NCBI GenBank assembly: GCA_949752795.1
Contig: OX457057.1
Coordinates: 98,483,513-98,547,512 of the forward strand
Direction: 5' to 3'
DNA from: Hyperoodon ampullatus
Lineage: Eukaryota > Chordata > Mammalia > Artiodactyla > Ziphiidae
DNA length: 64,000 bases
The notes under the pieces are model-generated. The model saw only the letters and a program-made list of their open reading frames with translations, had not been told where the DNA came from and searched no databases. The position numbers and the translations under genes were made by a program. Below are positions 45,616 to 57,165 of this stretch, one piece after another; position 1 is the stretch's first letter, and every line of letters starts with the position of its first letter.

Positions 45616-47099
45616 GGAGCCAATAGGATTCAGTGGTCAGTGGGATGGGAGAGGGAGGGGAAGTGTGCTGGTGCCTTGGGCCGAGCAGGGGACTCAGAGG
45701 GTGCTGTGTGCGTGGCGCCTGTGCGTGTGAGCTCACCTATGTGCTGGGGGATGGAGTTCCCAGGGTGGGCTGTTCTGGCAGATGTGGAAGTTTGTGGGGC
45801 TGCTGTGACACGCCTGTCCGTCGTCAGCTAGGCAGATGGCAATGCTGGCCTGATGCTCAGGAGAGGGACCAGGGACTGGGGATGGAGAGTCACCATCGTG
45901 GAGGGGTATTTGAAGCCATAGGGAAGGATAGGATCCTCCTGGATGGCAGCATAGATGGAATGAAAAGAGAAGTCTCTAGAACACCCACACTATGGGGAAA
46001 GGAAGGGAGAGGAGAGGAAGGAGTCAGCAGAGCTGTGGTCGGAGGGTCAGGAGAGGGTCCAAGCGCCATGGCCCACACAGCTACATCTGGGCCAGGGCCG
46101 CACAAACACTCTTACAACGTCTTCTGTTGACAGGACTTCACACCCCATCTGAGTCCCATGGCCTCATCCTTGCCACACAAGCACAGGACATGGCAGAGTC
46201 TGATAGCACTAGGCCTCCATTCAGGGTCAATATTTGTACCACATCAGGGTCAGGACTTCTATTTCAGGCAGGAAGAAATAATTTATTAGTGGTATCTGTA
46301 GAGCTAAAAATGTTACTTAAAAAAAAGCCTGGTAAAGTCTCACTAGAGTTTTATTCAAAGTAGCCTTATCTTTCTTCCCATTCATCTGTTTGGAAGTGTG
46401 GATTGTAATATAGAGATGGGACCAGTATCCAGATGGGGAGAGTTCTGAGCAGGGTTTTCAAGGAGGAAAGACCTGGGCTGGCAGAGGATAGGGGAGGCAG
46501 TACGGGGGTGGGGGGGGAAGTGGTGGCCGCCTGCTCTTGGTGCTCACTGACCACAGGGGGCCACAGACTTGCAGAAGGCGGGTGATGGGTGCAAAGATGC
46601 CATGGGAGCCCAGCTCCCCGCGCTGGGTGGCTGTAGGAAAGGAGGTACAGGGGGTACTCTGTGAGGCAGGGTCCCGCCGCTCCCTGCTGGGATCGCAGGA
46701 TCCCACGCTCTACAGTAGGATGGGTCCAGCCACACGGAGAGCAACCTGTCAGCTTGTGATGAAAGGTTTTTTCTCCTCTTCTAACCCTTCTTTGGAGAGT
46801 CCGAGGAACCCAGAATCCCAACCTCCTCCCTGGCTTTGCCGTTCAGTTGAAGCTCTGCCCTGGAAGATCACTGACACCCTCTGTTCTTTCTGTTTGGAAT
46901 TATTGCCCTGGGAGGGCATGGCCCTCTGATGAGAAAGAGACCCAGGAGGGTTACGAAAGAAGCATAAAGAGAGAAGGAAAAGGATGCTCAGGCATACCTT
47001 ACATCGTTACTTGGACTTCTAATAGGCAGCGCCAGCTTGGCACTTCCAATGGAATTCTCCTTTTTGTCACCTAACTCCCAAGCCTGACCCTCTGCCATG
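45616..47099. other. Intergenic DNA, nothing recognised
   Basis: Several frames of 120-165 residues overlap on both strands (45.63-46.93 kb). None shows a known domain or splice context I would defend. Confidence 0.4.
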
Positions 47100-47690
47100 T
47101 CTTTAGGTAGCGCCACTCCTCACCCAATTACTCAGGCCCCAGTCCCTGAAGACAGCCTTGGACTAACCCATCAGCAACTCCTTTTTATTGCCTCTGCCTG
47201 CAGTGTATTCTGAGTCTTTTGTCTTGTCTCCTCCAAGAGCAATCCAGGTGCCAGACACTCTCATCTCTCACCTGGGCTCGCAACAGTTCTCCCCGCTCCT
47301 ACCCTTGCCTCATGCAGAAGCCAGAGTGATGTTTTAGAAACAGAAATCAGGTTGTGTCATGCCTTTGTTCAAAATCCAATGGTGTTCACCACCCTTCGAA
47401 CTAAACCCACAGCCTTTCTGTGGCCTGGAAAGCTCTGAACCATCTGTGCCCTGGATACCTTTCTGACCTCATTTCCAGCCACCCTCCTAGGTTCATTTGG
47501 CTGGACCAGCTGCCTCCTTGCCCATCCTCAAACCCAGAAAGTACATCCCCGCAGCAGGGCTTGGAAGACTTGTCTCGCAAACATACTCATGACTTGCTCT
47601 CTTTATGGCATCTCTGCTTACACATGACTTCCTAGGAGATGCTTGACACATATTGGGGGAATAAATGAATGAATAAATGAATGAATGAAT
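47100..47690 (+). mobile_element. L2 LINE, 3' part
   Basis: CAGCAACTCCTTTTTATTGCC...CAGAAGCCAGAGTGATGTTTTAGAAACAGAAATCAGGTTGTGTCATGCC...TTCAAAATCCAATGGTG...TGTGGCCTGGAAAGCTCTG; the right end has (GAATGAAT)n at 47665-47690. Confidence 0.82.
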
Positions 47691-47864
47691 GATAATACCT
47701 GTCTTGACCCTGTGCGTGGGTATAGGAAGCACATAGTAACAGCCTGGCCTAAGATCTCTTGTCTTGGTTTTGAAATCTGCTCCCAATCGCAGGGGTCCCT
47801 CTGGACCTGCACAGAGAGGGTGGAAATCACCTCTGTGGAAAGAACCGGATGCATACACAGCTCG

Positions 47865-47883
47865 TGGCCACCAGAGGGCGCCA
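47865..47883 (+). promoter_or_regulatory. Strong CTCF-type motif
   Basis: TGGCCACCAGAGGGCGCCA is a full match by eye to the CTCF core CCASYAGRKGGCRS on the plus strand. It lies just beyond the L2 3' end, about 15 kb upstream of KCNA2. Confidence 0.7.
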
Positions 47884-49685
47884 CACAAGGCAGCATCTGC
47901 GCACTGCGGCACAAGCTGCGGCTACAGCAACCCTCCCCTCACCAGCACCGGAGAGATGTAGAGATGGGAACTGGATATCCACAGGCTAGGGTTTCTGAAA
48001 CAGTCCCTGGCTCCCTGCATATTCGCTAACCCAGGTCCTGAGAGCTTTTTTAAAAAGGGCAGGTGAGATTTTGAGGCTTAAAAATGGGTTTTTCCCCCCA
48101 CTATTTGTCAAGCTCCAAACCCCAGCACCTCCAAGTCACCTGAGATCAGGTTGCTGACAACAGTCCCTTCCTCCCCCGCTCCCCCAATACAGAACCCAGA
48201 AACTGGAGCTTTAATTAAGTAATACAAACCCCTCTACCTGACAAACCCCTTTAATCATCCACCCCCTCCAGGAACAGTGTGTTCCCAGCCTGTCCAGGAT
48301 GACTTGGGCTTAATTCCCTTCTAGAAGGCCACTGCTCCATGTAACGTCTCCCATAGCAAACGCTGCTGTGAACTGTGACTATGAGAGCCTCCTGAATGCA
48401 GAATCTGGTTTAATGAGGGTGGGGGTGTGGAGAGAGAAAGAGATTAGTCACCAGCAAAGGGAGTACGCAGGGCCAGGAGGCTCCTTTCCGATTTCCCAGC
48501 CCCCGTACTAAGTCTGAAATCTCTAGCATCCAGACTCAATCCCTGTCCTCACACACCTTCTCCAGACCCTCCCTCTTCCACCCTGGGTGAATCCTGCGTG
48601 GGCAGATCAGCCCTGCAGGCTGCATGCTGGACAGCGTGTTAGAGGTCACCTCACCGTTTCCAGGGCACATCCAGCAAGCTGAGAACCCACTGCTCATTCC
48701 CCCCTCCGCCCCATCCCAGGTCCTCATGTTGTGGTTTGGCCCACTGGGCTTGGTGGAGCGTCTTCCTGATGGTACGCACCCTCTGTTTCCCAGGCACGGC
48801 TGCCCATGGCCTCGCCTGTCTTTCCCGTGCCCCTTCTCGGGCTGAATGTTGTGCTGTTCAGAACGGGGCCCTCACTTAGCAGAGAGCCAGAAGGTGGGAC
48901 TGGGCAGGGCAGGGGGTGAGGCGGTGAATTGCTGCTCTAGCCAACAGATGTCCTGAGCTGGGGATGTGGCAGGGAGGTGAGTTCAAGGATTTAGGGCAGG
49001 GCAGCATCTGAAGTGGATGTAGTCAGACTCCCAGGTCCTCCTGTCTTCCACATGGCTCCTGCTTTTTGGCCATTCCCACTGAAAGCTCCTTTTAAACTCT
49101 CCTCACTCACCCCCAGGTGCCCCACGTGTGGAATCACTTTGCCTGCAGAACAAACTGCTTTCATTATGGAACGATGAGTGTGTCTATTCACTGTTAACAA
49201 TGTGAACATTTATAACGGCCAACATAGCTTCTGGCCAACATGAGAGGCTGTGGATCGCCTAGCTGAAGTGTGAGAATTCAACCCAAAGTAAAGCCACTTG
49301 ACATTCTCTTTTGCCTGGGCAGCCTTGTTACAAGTAAAGGTGTGACTTTTCCTTTTTGAAATCCTAAAATAACTAGAGTGCCTCAGTATTACCCCCAAAG
49401 ACATCAGTCTCTGGAGATTCCTGAGTGTCAACACTGGCTTTGGCATCTGACTTGTTCTATCCTGCAAAGTCCCACTCCTTAGATTGCTGTTTTTATCTGG
49501 GTGAATAAACGTTCATCTGCTAATTTTTCACAAGTTTCCGTAAAAAATGGATTAGTGGACTAATTTTAACTATAGCCCTTGCAGGTAACATAACTCTTTA
49601 GCCCAACAAAATACAGCTATCTCTGGAACATAAAATTGTATGCACAGCATGGCTATAACTCCATTAAAAGCAACGACAACTGGTA
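47884..49685. other. Intergenic DNA, nothing recognised
   Basis: Repeat-poor 1.8 kb with no supported gene. TTTAATTAAGTAATAC and similar AT-rich islands near 48210 in otherwise GC-moderate sequence could be regulatory, but nothing specific is seen. Confidence 0.35.
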
Positions 49686-49689
49686 GGAT

Positions 49690-51105
49690 TTCCAGCCATG
49701 GCAGAGTGAAGAGGCTGGCAAATTCTCGCATCCAAAAATAATGTTAAACTGGACAAAATTGTCAAAAATAATCATTTCAGGGCTGGCTCTGAAAATTGAT
49801 CAAATACAAATGACACATTAAGAAATATTTATTCATAAAAAAACTGTTGAACTTCTGTTAAGAACAACAAGAGTCTGGGGTGTTCTTGCTCCAGGCTGCC
49901 CTGCTGCCTCTGAGCTCGGGAGAGTAGAGCTGGCAGAGCCTGGCTGGATGTGAAATCCAGCAGCTTCACTGCTGGAGGAGGCTGTTGATTCAGATAAGAG
50001 GGTGAAAGCCCCATGTTCAGCAGTTTTCAGTGAAAGTAGCAAACTTGGTATAAAACAAATGGGAAAGCCCACCGCCCTGCTTGCCTGAAGTTTCATGCTG
50101 CTCGAATTATAAAAAGAAAAATCTAATGTATCAAAATTATTGGAATGCCATTAAAGCAGGCATTAGGAGAAATTTATAGCATTGTATGCCAATGTTACAA
50201 AGGAAGATCTCAAATCAATAACCCCAGTTTCTACCTTAAGAAACTAGAAAAAGGAGAGCAAATGAAACCCAAAGTAAGCAAAAGGAAGGAAATAAAGATC
50301 AGGATGGAAATCAATAAAATAGAAAACAGAAAACAATAGATAAAAATCAATGAAGCCAAAACCAATTTTTTGAGAAAATCAATAAAATTGATGTCAGTTT
50401 AACTAGATAAAAAAGAGAAATAAATAAAACCAAAAATGAAAGAGGTGATATTACTACTGATTCTGCAGACATGAAATGAATAATAAGGGAAAAAATCTAG
50501 TGAACACCTTTATGCCAATAAATTCAACAACTTAGCGAAATGGAGAAATTTCCTAAGAGACATAAACTACCAAAGCTCACACAGAAGGAATAGATAGCCA
50601 AATACCTCAATGCTTATTAAAAACATAAATTTGTAGTTGAAAACCTGCCACCAAAGAAAATTTCAGGCTCAGATGAATGCTACCAAATATTTAAGGAAGA
50701 AATAATTCCAAACACACACTTTCAGAAAATCAAAGAAAATACTTCTATCACTACCCTAATACTAAAACCAGACAAACACATCACAAGCAAAGAAAACTAC
50801 AGAGCAATATGCTTCATGAACATAAATGGAAAACTTGAATAAAAATTTATCAAATCAAATCCAAAATAATAAAAAAAGGATAATACATCATGACCAAGTG
50901 GGGTGTATCCTAGGAATGCAAGTTTGGTTTAACTTTCAAAAATCAACGTAATTCAACATAATAAATAAAAAAGAAAAACCATGTGATTATCTTAACAGAC
51001 ACATTTGACAAAACCCAATATTCACTCCTGATAGAATCTCAGCAAACTAGGAATAGAAGGGAGTTTTTTTCAACCTGGTGAAATGTATCTATAAAAAAAC
51101 CTTTA
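49690..51105 (+). mobile_element. Old L1 (L1M-like), fragmentary, plus strand
   Basis: The first part (49690-50090) resembles old L1 5' text. From 50130 it reads as decayed ORF2: AATGCCATTAAAGCAGGCATTAGGAG, GAAGCCAAAACCAATTTTTTGAG, CTACAGAGCAATATGC and AATACATCATGACCAAGTGGGGTGTATCCTAGGAATGCAAG are typical reverse-transcriptase region phrases. Many stops and indels are present. The 5' and ORF2 parts are not contiguous in a full L1, so an internal deletion is likely. Confidence 0.8.
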
Positions 51106-51320
51106 GGGCTTCCCTGGTGGCGCAGTGGCTGAGAGTCCACCTGCCGATGCAGGGGACACGGGTTCGTGCCCCGGTCCGGGAAGATCCCACATGCCGTGGA
51201 GCGGCTAGGCCCGTGAGCCATGGCCGCTGAGCCTGCGCGTCCGGAGCCTGTGCTCCGCAACGGGAGAGGCCACAACAGTGAGAGGCCCACGTACCGCAAA
51301 AACAAACAAACAAACAAAAA
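51106..51320 (+). mobile_element. CHR-2-type SINE, plus strand
   Basis: It starts GGCTTCCCTGGTGGCGCAGTGG and ends GTGAGAGGCCCACGTACCGC with an (AAAC)n tail. The old L1 ends at its left edge. A target duplication is not clear. Confidence 0.94.
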
Positions 51321-51375
51321 TCCATGTCCCATTTCCTGTTTCCCCTGTGAAGCTTTAATGATAAGAATGTAACAG

Positions 51376-51377
<2 letters not shown>

Positions 51378-51419
<42 letters not shown>
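51378..51419 (+). repeat. (CTG)14 microsatellite
   Basis: Fourteen uninterrupted CTG units in intergenic DNA, with no evidence that they are transcribed or translated. Confidence 0.98.
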
Positions 51420-51589
51420 AAGACGGCCATTGTTTACTGGGTATCTACTGCAGTCCGTCTTTTATTGCATCTCATTTAATCTTCCCACCAACCCTATGAA
51501 GGAGGAATTGCTGTCCCTGTTTCACGCACAGGAAACTGACTCCAAAGGTGGTGTGGCTCTTGACCCAAAGCTTGATGTCTAGGGTCACA
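51420..51589 (-). mobile_element. MIR-like fragment, minus strand
   Basis: ATTTAATCTTCCCACCAACCCTATGAAGGAGGAATTGCTGTCCCTGTTTCACGCACAGGAAACTGACTCC reads as antisense MIR. Confidence 0.6.
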
Positions 51590-51800
51590 GAGGCCTGGGC
51601 TAGACTCCCAACTCAGCTCCTTCCTGGCTCTGTGACTTTGGAAAGTTACATCATCTACAGAAGCTATAATTTAATTATCAGTAAAACATGAATAATAAAA
51701 ACACCTACTTCAAGGAGTTGTTAAGGATTAAATGAGACACTGAAAGAAAACACTCAGCACACTGCTTGGCACATAGTAAGTGTTAAGTTAATGGCCACTC
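51590..51800 (+). mobile_element. MIR SINE
   Basis: CTTCCTGGCTCTGTGACTTTGGAAAGTTACATC...GTTGTTAAGGATTAAATGAGACAC...CAGCACACTGCTTGGCACATAGTAAGTG. Confidence 0.85.
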
Positions 51801-51879
51801 AAAAAGACTTGGTAGTTCCAGATTCTATCCACTGACCCATGTTGAAGTCTCCCTCCCTTGAAATGTGAAGTCCTAACCA

Positions 51880-52075
51880 CTAAGCCTCTTGTTTATACCA
51901 ACAAGACCATGCCAGCTAATGCCATGTTATCTTGATCTACCTCTGCTTCTCCTTTTCTCATCAGTTAGATCATAAGCACTTCAGGACCAGGACTAACTCC
52001 TGGGTTTCTCTATACTCCATGATTGAAGCTGGCACTTAGTAGATGCTCAGTAAATGTTTAATGATTGATTAAGTC
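51880..52075 (+). mobile_element. L2 LINE, 3' terminus
   Basis: AGATCATAAGCACTTCAGGACCAGGAC...GGCACTTAGTAGATGCTCAGTAAATGTTTAATGATTGATT. Confidence 0.8.
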
Positions 52076-52404
52076 TGAAGAAAGAGAGCAGGGAGGGAAA
52101 GGAAAAACGGTGAGAGAAGAAAACTAAAATAAAACTGGAGACATCTAAATAGTAATCTAATTATAGAAAATGTTAGTGCCAGACTTGGGTTGGGGAGGAA
52201 GTGAGAGAGGGAGAAACTCCTGTGAGGTGGACAGGAAGTGAATAGCAAGGCCAGGAATGGGAAAAGAGGGTATTGAAAGTAGTGCAATGTCTTGAGGCAA
52301 ACATTTGTATTTAGAGGGACCGCTCTTGGGCAATGTTGAGTTTCCCCTTTTCTTGAATTCAGTACCACATGGATGAGTGAAATGAGATGAAAAAGCCACT
52401 GTTG

Positions 52405-52636
52405 GGCTTCCCTGGTGGCTCAGTGGTTAAGAATCTGCCCGCCAATGCAGGGGACACGGGTTCGAGCCTTGGTCTGGGAAGATCCCACATGCCGTGGAGC
52501 AAATAAGCCCGTGCGCCTCAACTACTGAGCCTGTGCTCTAGAGCTCGTGAGCCACAACTGCTGAAGCCCGCGTGCCTAGAGCCCATGCTCCGCAACAAGA
52601 GAAGCCACTGCAATGAGACACTCGCGCACCAACAAG
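52405..52636 (+). mobile_element. CHR-1-type SINE, 3'-shortened
   Basis: GGGCTTCCCTGGTGGCTCAGTGG, B box GGGTTCGAGCCTT, then CACAACTGCTGAAGCCCGCGTGCCTAG, ending near CACTCGCGCACCAACAAGGCC without an A tail. The middle differs from the CHR-2 copies and is closer to the long form at 5609. Confidence 0.9.
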
Positions 52637-52899
52637 GCCTTATTGTTTGGAGATGATGGTGCTGGTTGAAGAGGCTTTTCACTGATCACGGTCTGCACAT
52701 GTGACCTGATGAGGGGAAAAGCAGTGTGCAGCCAGGAGCGTTAGTGGGCACGGGTCCAGCAAAGGTCAAGAAGCAATCCCCAGCTCTGTCCTCCACACTG
52801 GGCATATCCTGATTGGGAGTTGGCATCTCAATTTTGATCCATGGGCTTTAAAGAAGAGAGAGAAATGGGAAAAAATCTAGCAAAATAGGTGAGGAGTGA

Positions 52900-53240
52900 A
52901 ATGCTTTCCCCTTCTTCCATGCTCACCCTTTGGAATTTCACCCATCTATTAAGGTTTGCTTTAAAGAGTCCCCTCCCCCACCATGTCAGGGCTGACCTGA
53001 CCATCCTCCATATTCCTACAGCACTGGTTTCTACTTGGGGACAGGATTCACCCCAAGCTGTTTTGTATGAGAAAAATGAGAGAGGAAGACTTCGTTCCCC
53101 CTAGTCTGTGAACTCATTGAGAGTAGGTCTCTATCTCATTCATCTCTGTACTGCCTTAGGGGGCCTTGCCCAGTGCCTGGCACCTGGTGCCTGGCATATA
53201 ATGGGTGTCCCATAAAATTTTGTTGGTTGAGTTCTCTTTG
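52900..53240 (+). mobile_element. L2 LINE, 3' part
   Basis: CTGTGAACTCATTGAGAGTAGGTCTCTATCTCATTCATCTCTGTACTGCC...CAGTGCCTGGCACCTGGTGCCTGGCATATAATGGGTG. The phrase CTGGCACCTGGTGCCTGGCA contains a small duplication of the L2 end. Confidence 0.75.
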
Positions 53241-53637
53241 TGGAGGACTGCACAAGAGGAGAGGACTTGAAAGGATACAGGAGGCCAGATACGGTGCCCT
53301 TGTGGTACCCTGGACTTCCCATGTCTTATTGCCAATCACACAGGATTCTCTTGAACATTTTAGACCCATCTCCCCCAGCCAGATCATCGAGAGCAGAGAT
53401 GGACTGACTTGTGCTCAGTGGAGGGCAAGTGAGTGCTAGATGATTGCTGGGTGAGTGCACACAACTTCACACACTGTTGATTGACTTAGGGCTCAGCAGG
53501 GCCCATTCCTTGAGGGTCATGGTCTTGTCCTTCAGACTCAGGAGCAATTCCCTGGCTGCAGGACCTCCCATGTTCTCCTCAAACTTGCATTTGATTCCAT
53601 TCATCTCCCGGGACAGATCCTTGAGGATCTTCAAGAG
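53241..53637. other. Intergenic DNA, nothing recognised
   Basis: No supported feature. Confidence 0.35.
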
Positions 53638-54035
53638 TGGCTCTCAAACTTGGCCTCCTGGGAGAACTTTTAAAGTTCCTGGTATCCAGACCACATTTCA
53701 GATTGATTAAATCAGAGCGTCTGGGATGAGAACCTGATATGAGATTTTATTTATTTATTTATTTATTTAATTTTTTTGTGGTACGCGGGCCTCTCACTGT
53801 TGTGGCCTCTCCCGTTGCGGAGCACAGGCTCCGGACGCGCAGGCTCAGCGGCCATGGCTCACGGGCCCAGCCGCTCCGCGGCATGTGGGATCTTCCTGGA
53901 CAAGGGCACGAACCAGTGTCCCCTGCATCGGCAGGCGGACTCTCAACCACTGCACCACCAGGGAAGCCCCCTGACATGAGATTTTAAAAGATCCCCAGGT
54001 GATTCCAAGGGCTGATAAGTTTTAGAAACACCTGT
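53638..54035 (+). mobile_element. MER5-type hAT DNA transposon remnant, split by a SINE
   Basis: GGCTCTCAAACTTGGCC...TCAGATTGATTAAATCAGAGCGTCTGGGATGAG before the SINE, and AAAAGATCCCCAGGTGATTCCAAGGGCTGATAAG after it, are MER5A/B-like. The CHR-2 SINE (53749-53969) separates the halves. Confidence 0.65.
53749..53969 (-). mobile_element. CHR-2-type SINE, minus strand
   Basis: A (TTTA)n/T-rich tail on the left, then GTGGTACGCGGGCCTCTCACTG to CCACCAGGGAAGCCC. Target duplication CTGAYATGAGATTTTA (one mismatch) lies near 53733-53748 and 53971-53986. Confidence 0.95.
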
Positions 54036-54269
54036 TTGGGAAATTGAGTAAGTCTCAATAAACCAGAAAATGAAATTAACAAGGATACCCATGCCTCTGA
54101 CACAACCTAAATAGAGGTACCATTGTAGGACATTTATTAAAGAGCCAAGGATCTGGTGTGATGGCCAGAATTTGTCCAGATGCTGCCAACGTTTTCAGAT
54201 CACCCTGAGAAGTAGGCACTGTTGGGTACCTCCTTCTTGGCACACTTGTTCTCTGTTCCCCTGTGTGTT

Positions 54270-54450
54270 TATTCAGCATTTGAATATTTTTTACCATGTT
54301 TCTCCCCTCACTAGACCATGAGTAACCTGAGAGCAGGAACTGTGTCTTCATAAGCACACTGTCTGACCTGTGGTAGATGAGTGACATATATTTGTGACAT
54401 AAATGTGTCCATGAATTCATTCATTCATTGATTTACTCATTCATTTATGC
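54270..54450 (+). mobile_element. L2 LINE, 3' terminus
   Basis: CTAGACCATGAGTAACCTGAGAGCAGGAACTGTGTC...GTAGATGAGTGACATA, ending in (ATTCATTC)n-like units. Confidence 0.65.
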
Positions 54451-55303
54451 AAGCATGTATTCACCAAACGATAATAATGACAGAGAGAAAGGTATTGCAT
54501 TGGCAGAGAAGGGGAATTAATCAGGAAGAGAGGAAAGAGAATAGATCCCACGAAGAGATAGAATCGAAAGTAGGGAAGTAAAAGCTGAAGAAGAAAAGAA
54601 AAGAAAAAAGAATATTCATCTGTGTAATGCGGTGGTAGGTAAGTCAGGCTTGGAGAAGCCAATGTTTTTTAATCAAATGGACTCAAAAGTTAATTAATAA
54701 CATCTGTAAGTACTCTGTACTTTTCCTCCTTTTTAGAAAATTCATTAATTACTGTGGAGTTATTTGCATCACCTCTCTCTTCTCCTCCAGGGGGTTAGCT
54801 CTAGAAGAGCTCCCACCCCTGGCATTTCCCTCCCTGTCCCCAGTGTCTAGCACAGTATGACACATAGTGAAAGCTCAGGAAATACTCACCAAATAATTCA
54901 ACGAATTGCTCAGTTTCAGATCCCTCTTGCATTAAAAAAAATCATACTATCCTCACCTCAGGGTTGTTATGGGAAATAATTTAGATAGTATACATAAGCA
55001 CCTGCTGCACGGTAGGCATCCAACAATTGTTAGTTCATTATTTGTGTTAAGAAAAACAATAAATACTAAGTGCCGACTCTGTGCCAGGACCTGTGCTAAG
55101 TGGTGGCCAACAAGAGGTGACCAAGAGTGCAAAGAAATTGCCCCTTTTAGAAAAAGTAAGGATTTGAGGACTCCAGTGTCACCACCTCTCCCTTCACCCC
55201 CCAAAGAGCCTCAGCAAACTCCCACATCCACCCACAACACCCTCCCTGGTCATGCCCTCCCTGCAAGTCCTGGAACCTCGCAAACTGGCCTTGTACTCCA
55301 CTA
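54451..55303. other. Intergenic DNA with short L2/MIR-like tails
   Basis: GTGTCTAGCACAGTATGACACATAGTG near 54841 is an L2 end. GGTTGTTATGGGAAATAATTTAG...CACGGTAGGCATCCAACAATTG near 54962 is MIR-like, and AGTGCCGACTCTGTGCCAGGACCTGTGC near 55070 is antisense L2-like. No gene was seen. Confidence 0.5.
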
Positions 55304-55318
55304 CCACCAGATGGCAGC
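55304..55318 (+). promoter_or_regulatory. CTCF-type motif
   Basis: CCACCAGATGGCAGC matches the CTCF core by eye, on the same strand as the motif at 47865. Confidence 0.6.
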
Positions 55319-57064
55319 ACAAAGCCCATGGACTGCTCGGCCTATGGCAGGCCAGGCACAGTCAAAGCTCTGTGCAGGGTGTCTGTCTGAGAAGGAGGAG
55401 ACCCAGCCCCTGCCCCTCTGGCCTTGATATGCTGGTTGGGACTTATAGTTAATGCTTTGGGATTGGCCCTTTCCTTTCCATTTCCAACGCCCAGATTCTA
55501 GCCCCTCATCCTGGGGCCACCACCCACCTGCAGGGTCCTTGCTCACAATCCTTCCCAGAGCACCTTCCTTTCACCTCCGTTTGCTTACAGATCCCCTGCT
55601 TTTGTGAAGACTCAGAATCCCCTGTATGGCTCTTAAGGGACACCCCCATCAAAGCTCACCTTCTCAAGCCTTGTTACACCTCAACATGACCTGTGATTCA
55701 TCTCCCGTCCTCTCTGCCTTTATTCACCTCACTCCTTGTCTGATAATATCCATGCTCATATATGCGGCCCCTCTTTTTCTCCCACCCCCTCGGAAACCCA
55801 GCTGAATGCTCACTTTTAGGAAATCTTCCAGATTGACACCGGATGATGGCTTACTCTTCTGTGTGCCCCATCAGCACTTCCTTTCTTGGTAACTACTCTC
55901 TGGGCTTCAGGTTTGGGTTGACCTGTTTGCATAATGCTTTAGCAGCAATCTTCAGGTGTTTCCTGTCACCCCAGCAAGGGAGGGCAAGAATGGGTCTTTC
56001 TCTTAAAAGAAAAACAAGGCCTTTCTCACTGCCCTAGTCTGTACCCTTAACAGCCCTTAACAGTCACTGATGGACTGAAGGGAGAAAGAAGGAGGTCTGT
56101 GAGTGATGACAGTGCACAGGAGCCTGGACGTCAGGGTGATGCCTGAACGCGAGGGGAGGACTGCAGGGCAGGTGCCAAGGCTTGCACTGACTGGGGAGGG
56201 ACAGATTGTTGACAGACGGCCAAAAAGGAAGGGAATCTGGTGCTGTACCGGGTCCAGGAGCCTCCTAAGAGCAGGGCTGTTACAAGAGGGCCGGGAGCCG
56301 TGACTCCGGGGATAGGGTCGTGGGGAACAATAGTCTTCACCATTTGAAAGGGCAGCAGCTAAGTGCTTGCAGAGGAGACAGGTTTCCTTAGGGTGAGGAG
56401 TACAGGAGCATCATCAGGCAGGTGAGGGTCCAGGTGCAGGGGGAACATATGGGAGAGAGGAGAGCCGAGGTAGGGATGCCCTGAGCCGCATGGAGTCAGA
56501 GGAGGATGAGCAGAACCTGGTTGCAGGCAGAGGCCCTGGGGTGCTGCCTTCCCTCCCAGGGCTCTGCCCCCTCCTTCATCCTCTCCTCTACTTCCTCTTT
56601 GTTCTCCACTCCCCACAGCCAGAGCAAAGCACCAGTCTGTGGCATTCGGGTGGTGCCCTGATGACAGCCACGGTGGCTAAGAACTAAAGGAGAAATGCTG
56701 AGCCCTCGAGGACGGGGGTGGCCTGGACACGGCGCCTGCCAACTGGGCGCACCCTCTCATCTGGATCCCTGTTCTCCACTCACCCAAGGCTCTGTTCTGC
56801 TGAGGACTTTCCATTTTCTAGATGCTGAAGTTTGAGCAGGAGAGGCCTCAAGAAGACACTGGACCTAGCCCAAGCCTTAAGCCAGTTGAGATGGGTGGCT
56901 GGTCTGAGCACAGGCAGCTGCAAGGTGGCAGAGACAAAATTAAAATTAACCTAATGTGTGGACTCACCTCCTCTTCCTACCTGCGTGAGCTGCCCGTTTG
57001 TACCGATGTTTTGGTTTACTGAAAGCTTGGTTTACAAGCCCTTTTACTCTGCTGAATCTGTAGT
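55319..57064. other. Intergenic DNA; possible L2 piece at 55560-56000
   Basis: TTAAGGGACACCCCCATCAAAGCTCACC...TTATTCACCTCACTCCTTGTCTGATAATATCC is weakly L2-like. The rest (56.0-57.06 kb) shows nothing I recognise. Confidence 0.35.
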
Positions 57065-57165
57065 ATGTATTCACCACGTGACCTTGGGAAATGCACAACA
57101 TGTATTCTGGCCCTCAGTTTCCCCCTCTGTATAATGAGGCACTGAACCAGAGTGGTGAGTTTTCA
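57065..57165 (+). mobile_element. MIR fragment
   Basis: CACGTGACCTTGGGAAATGC...CCCTCAGTTTCCCCCTCTGTATAATGAGG. Confidence 0.75.
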
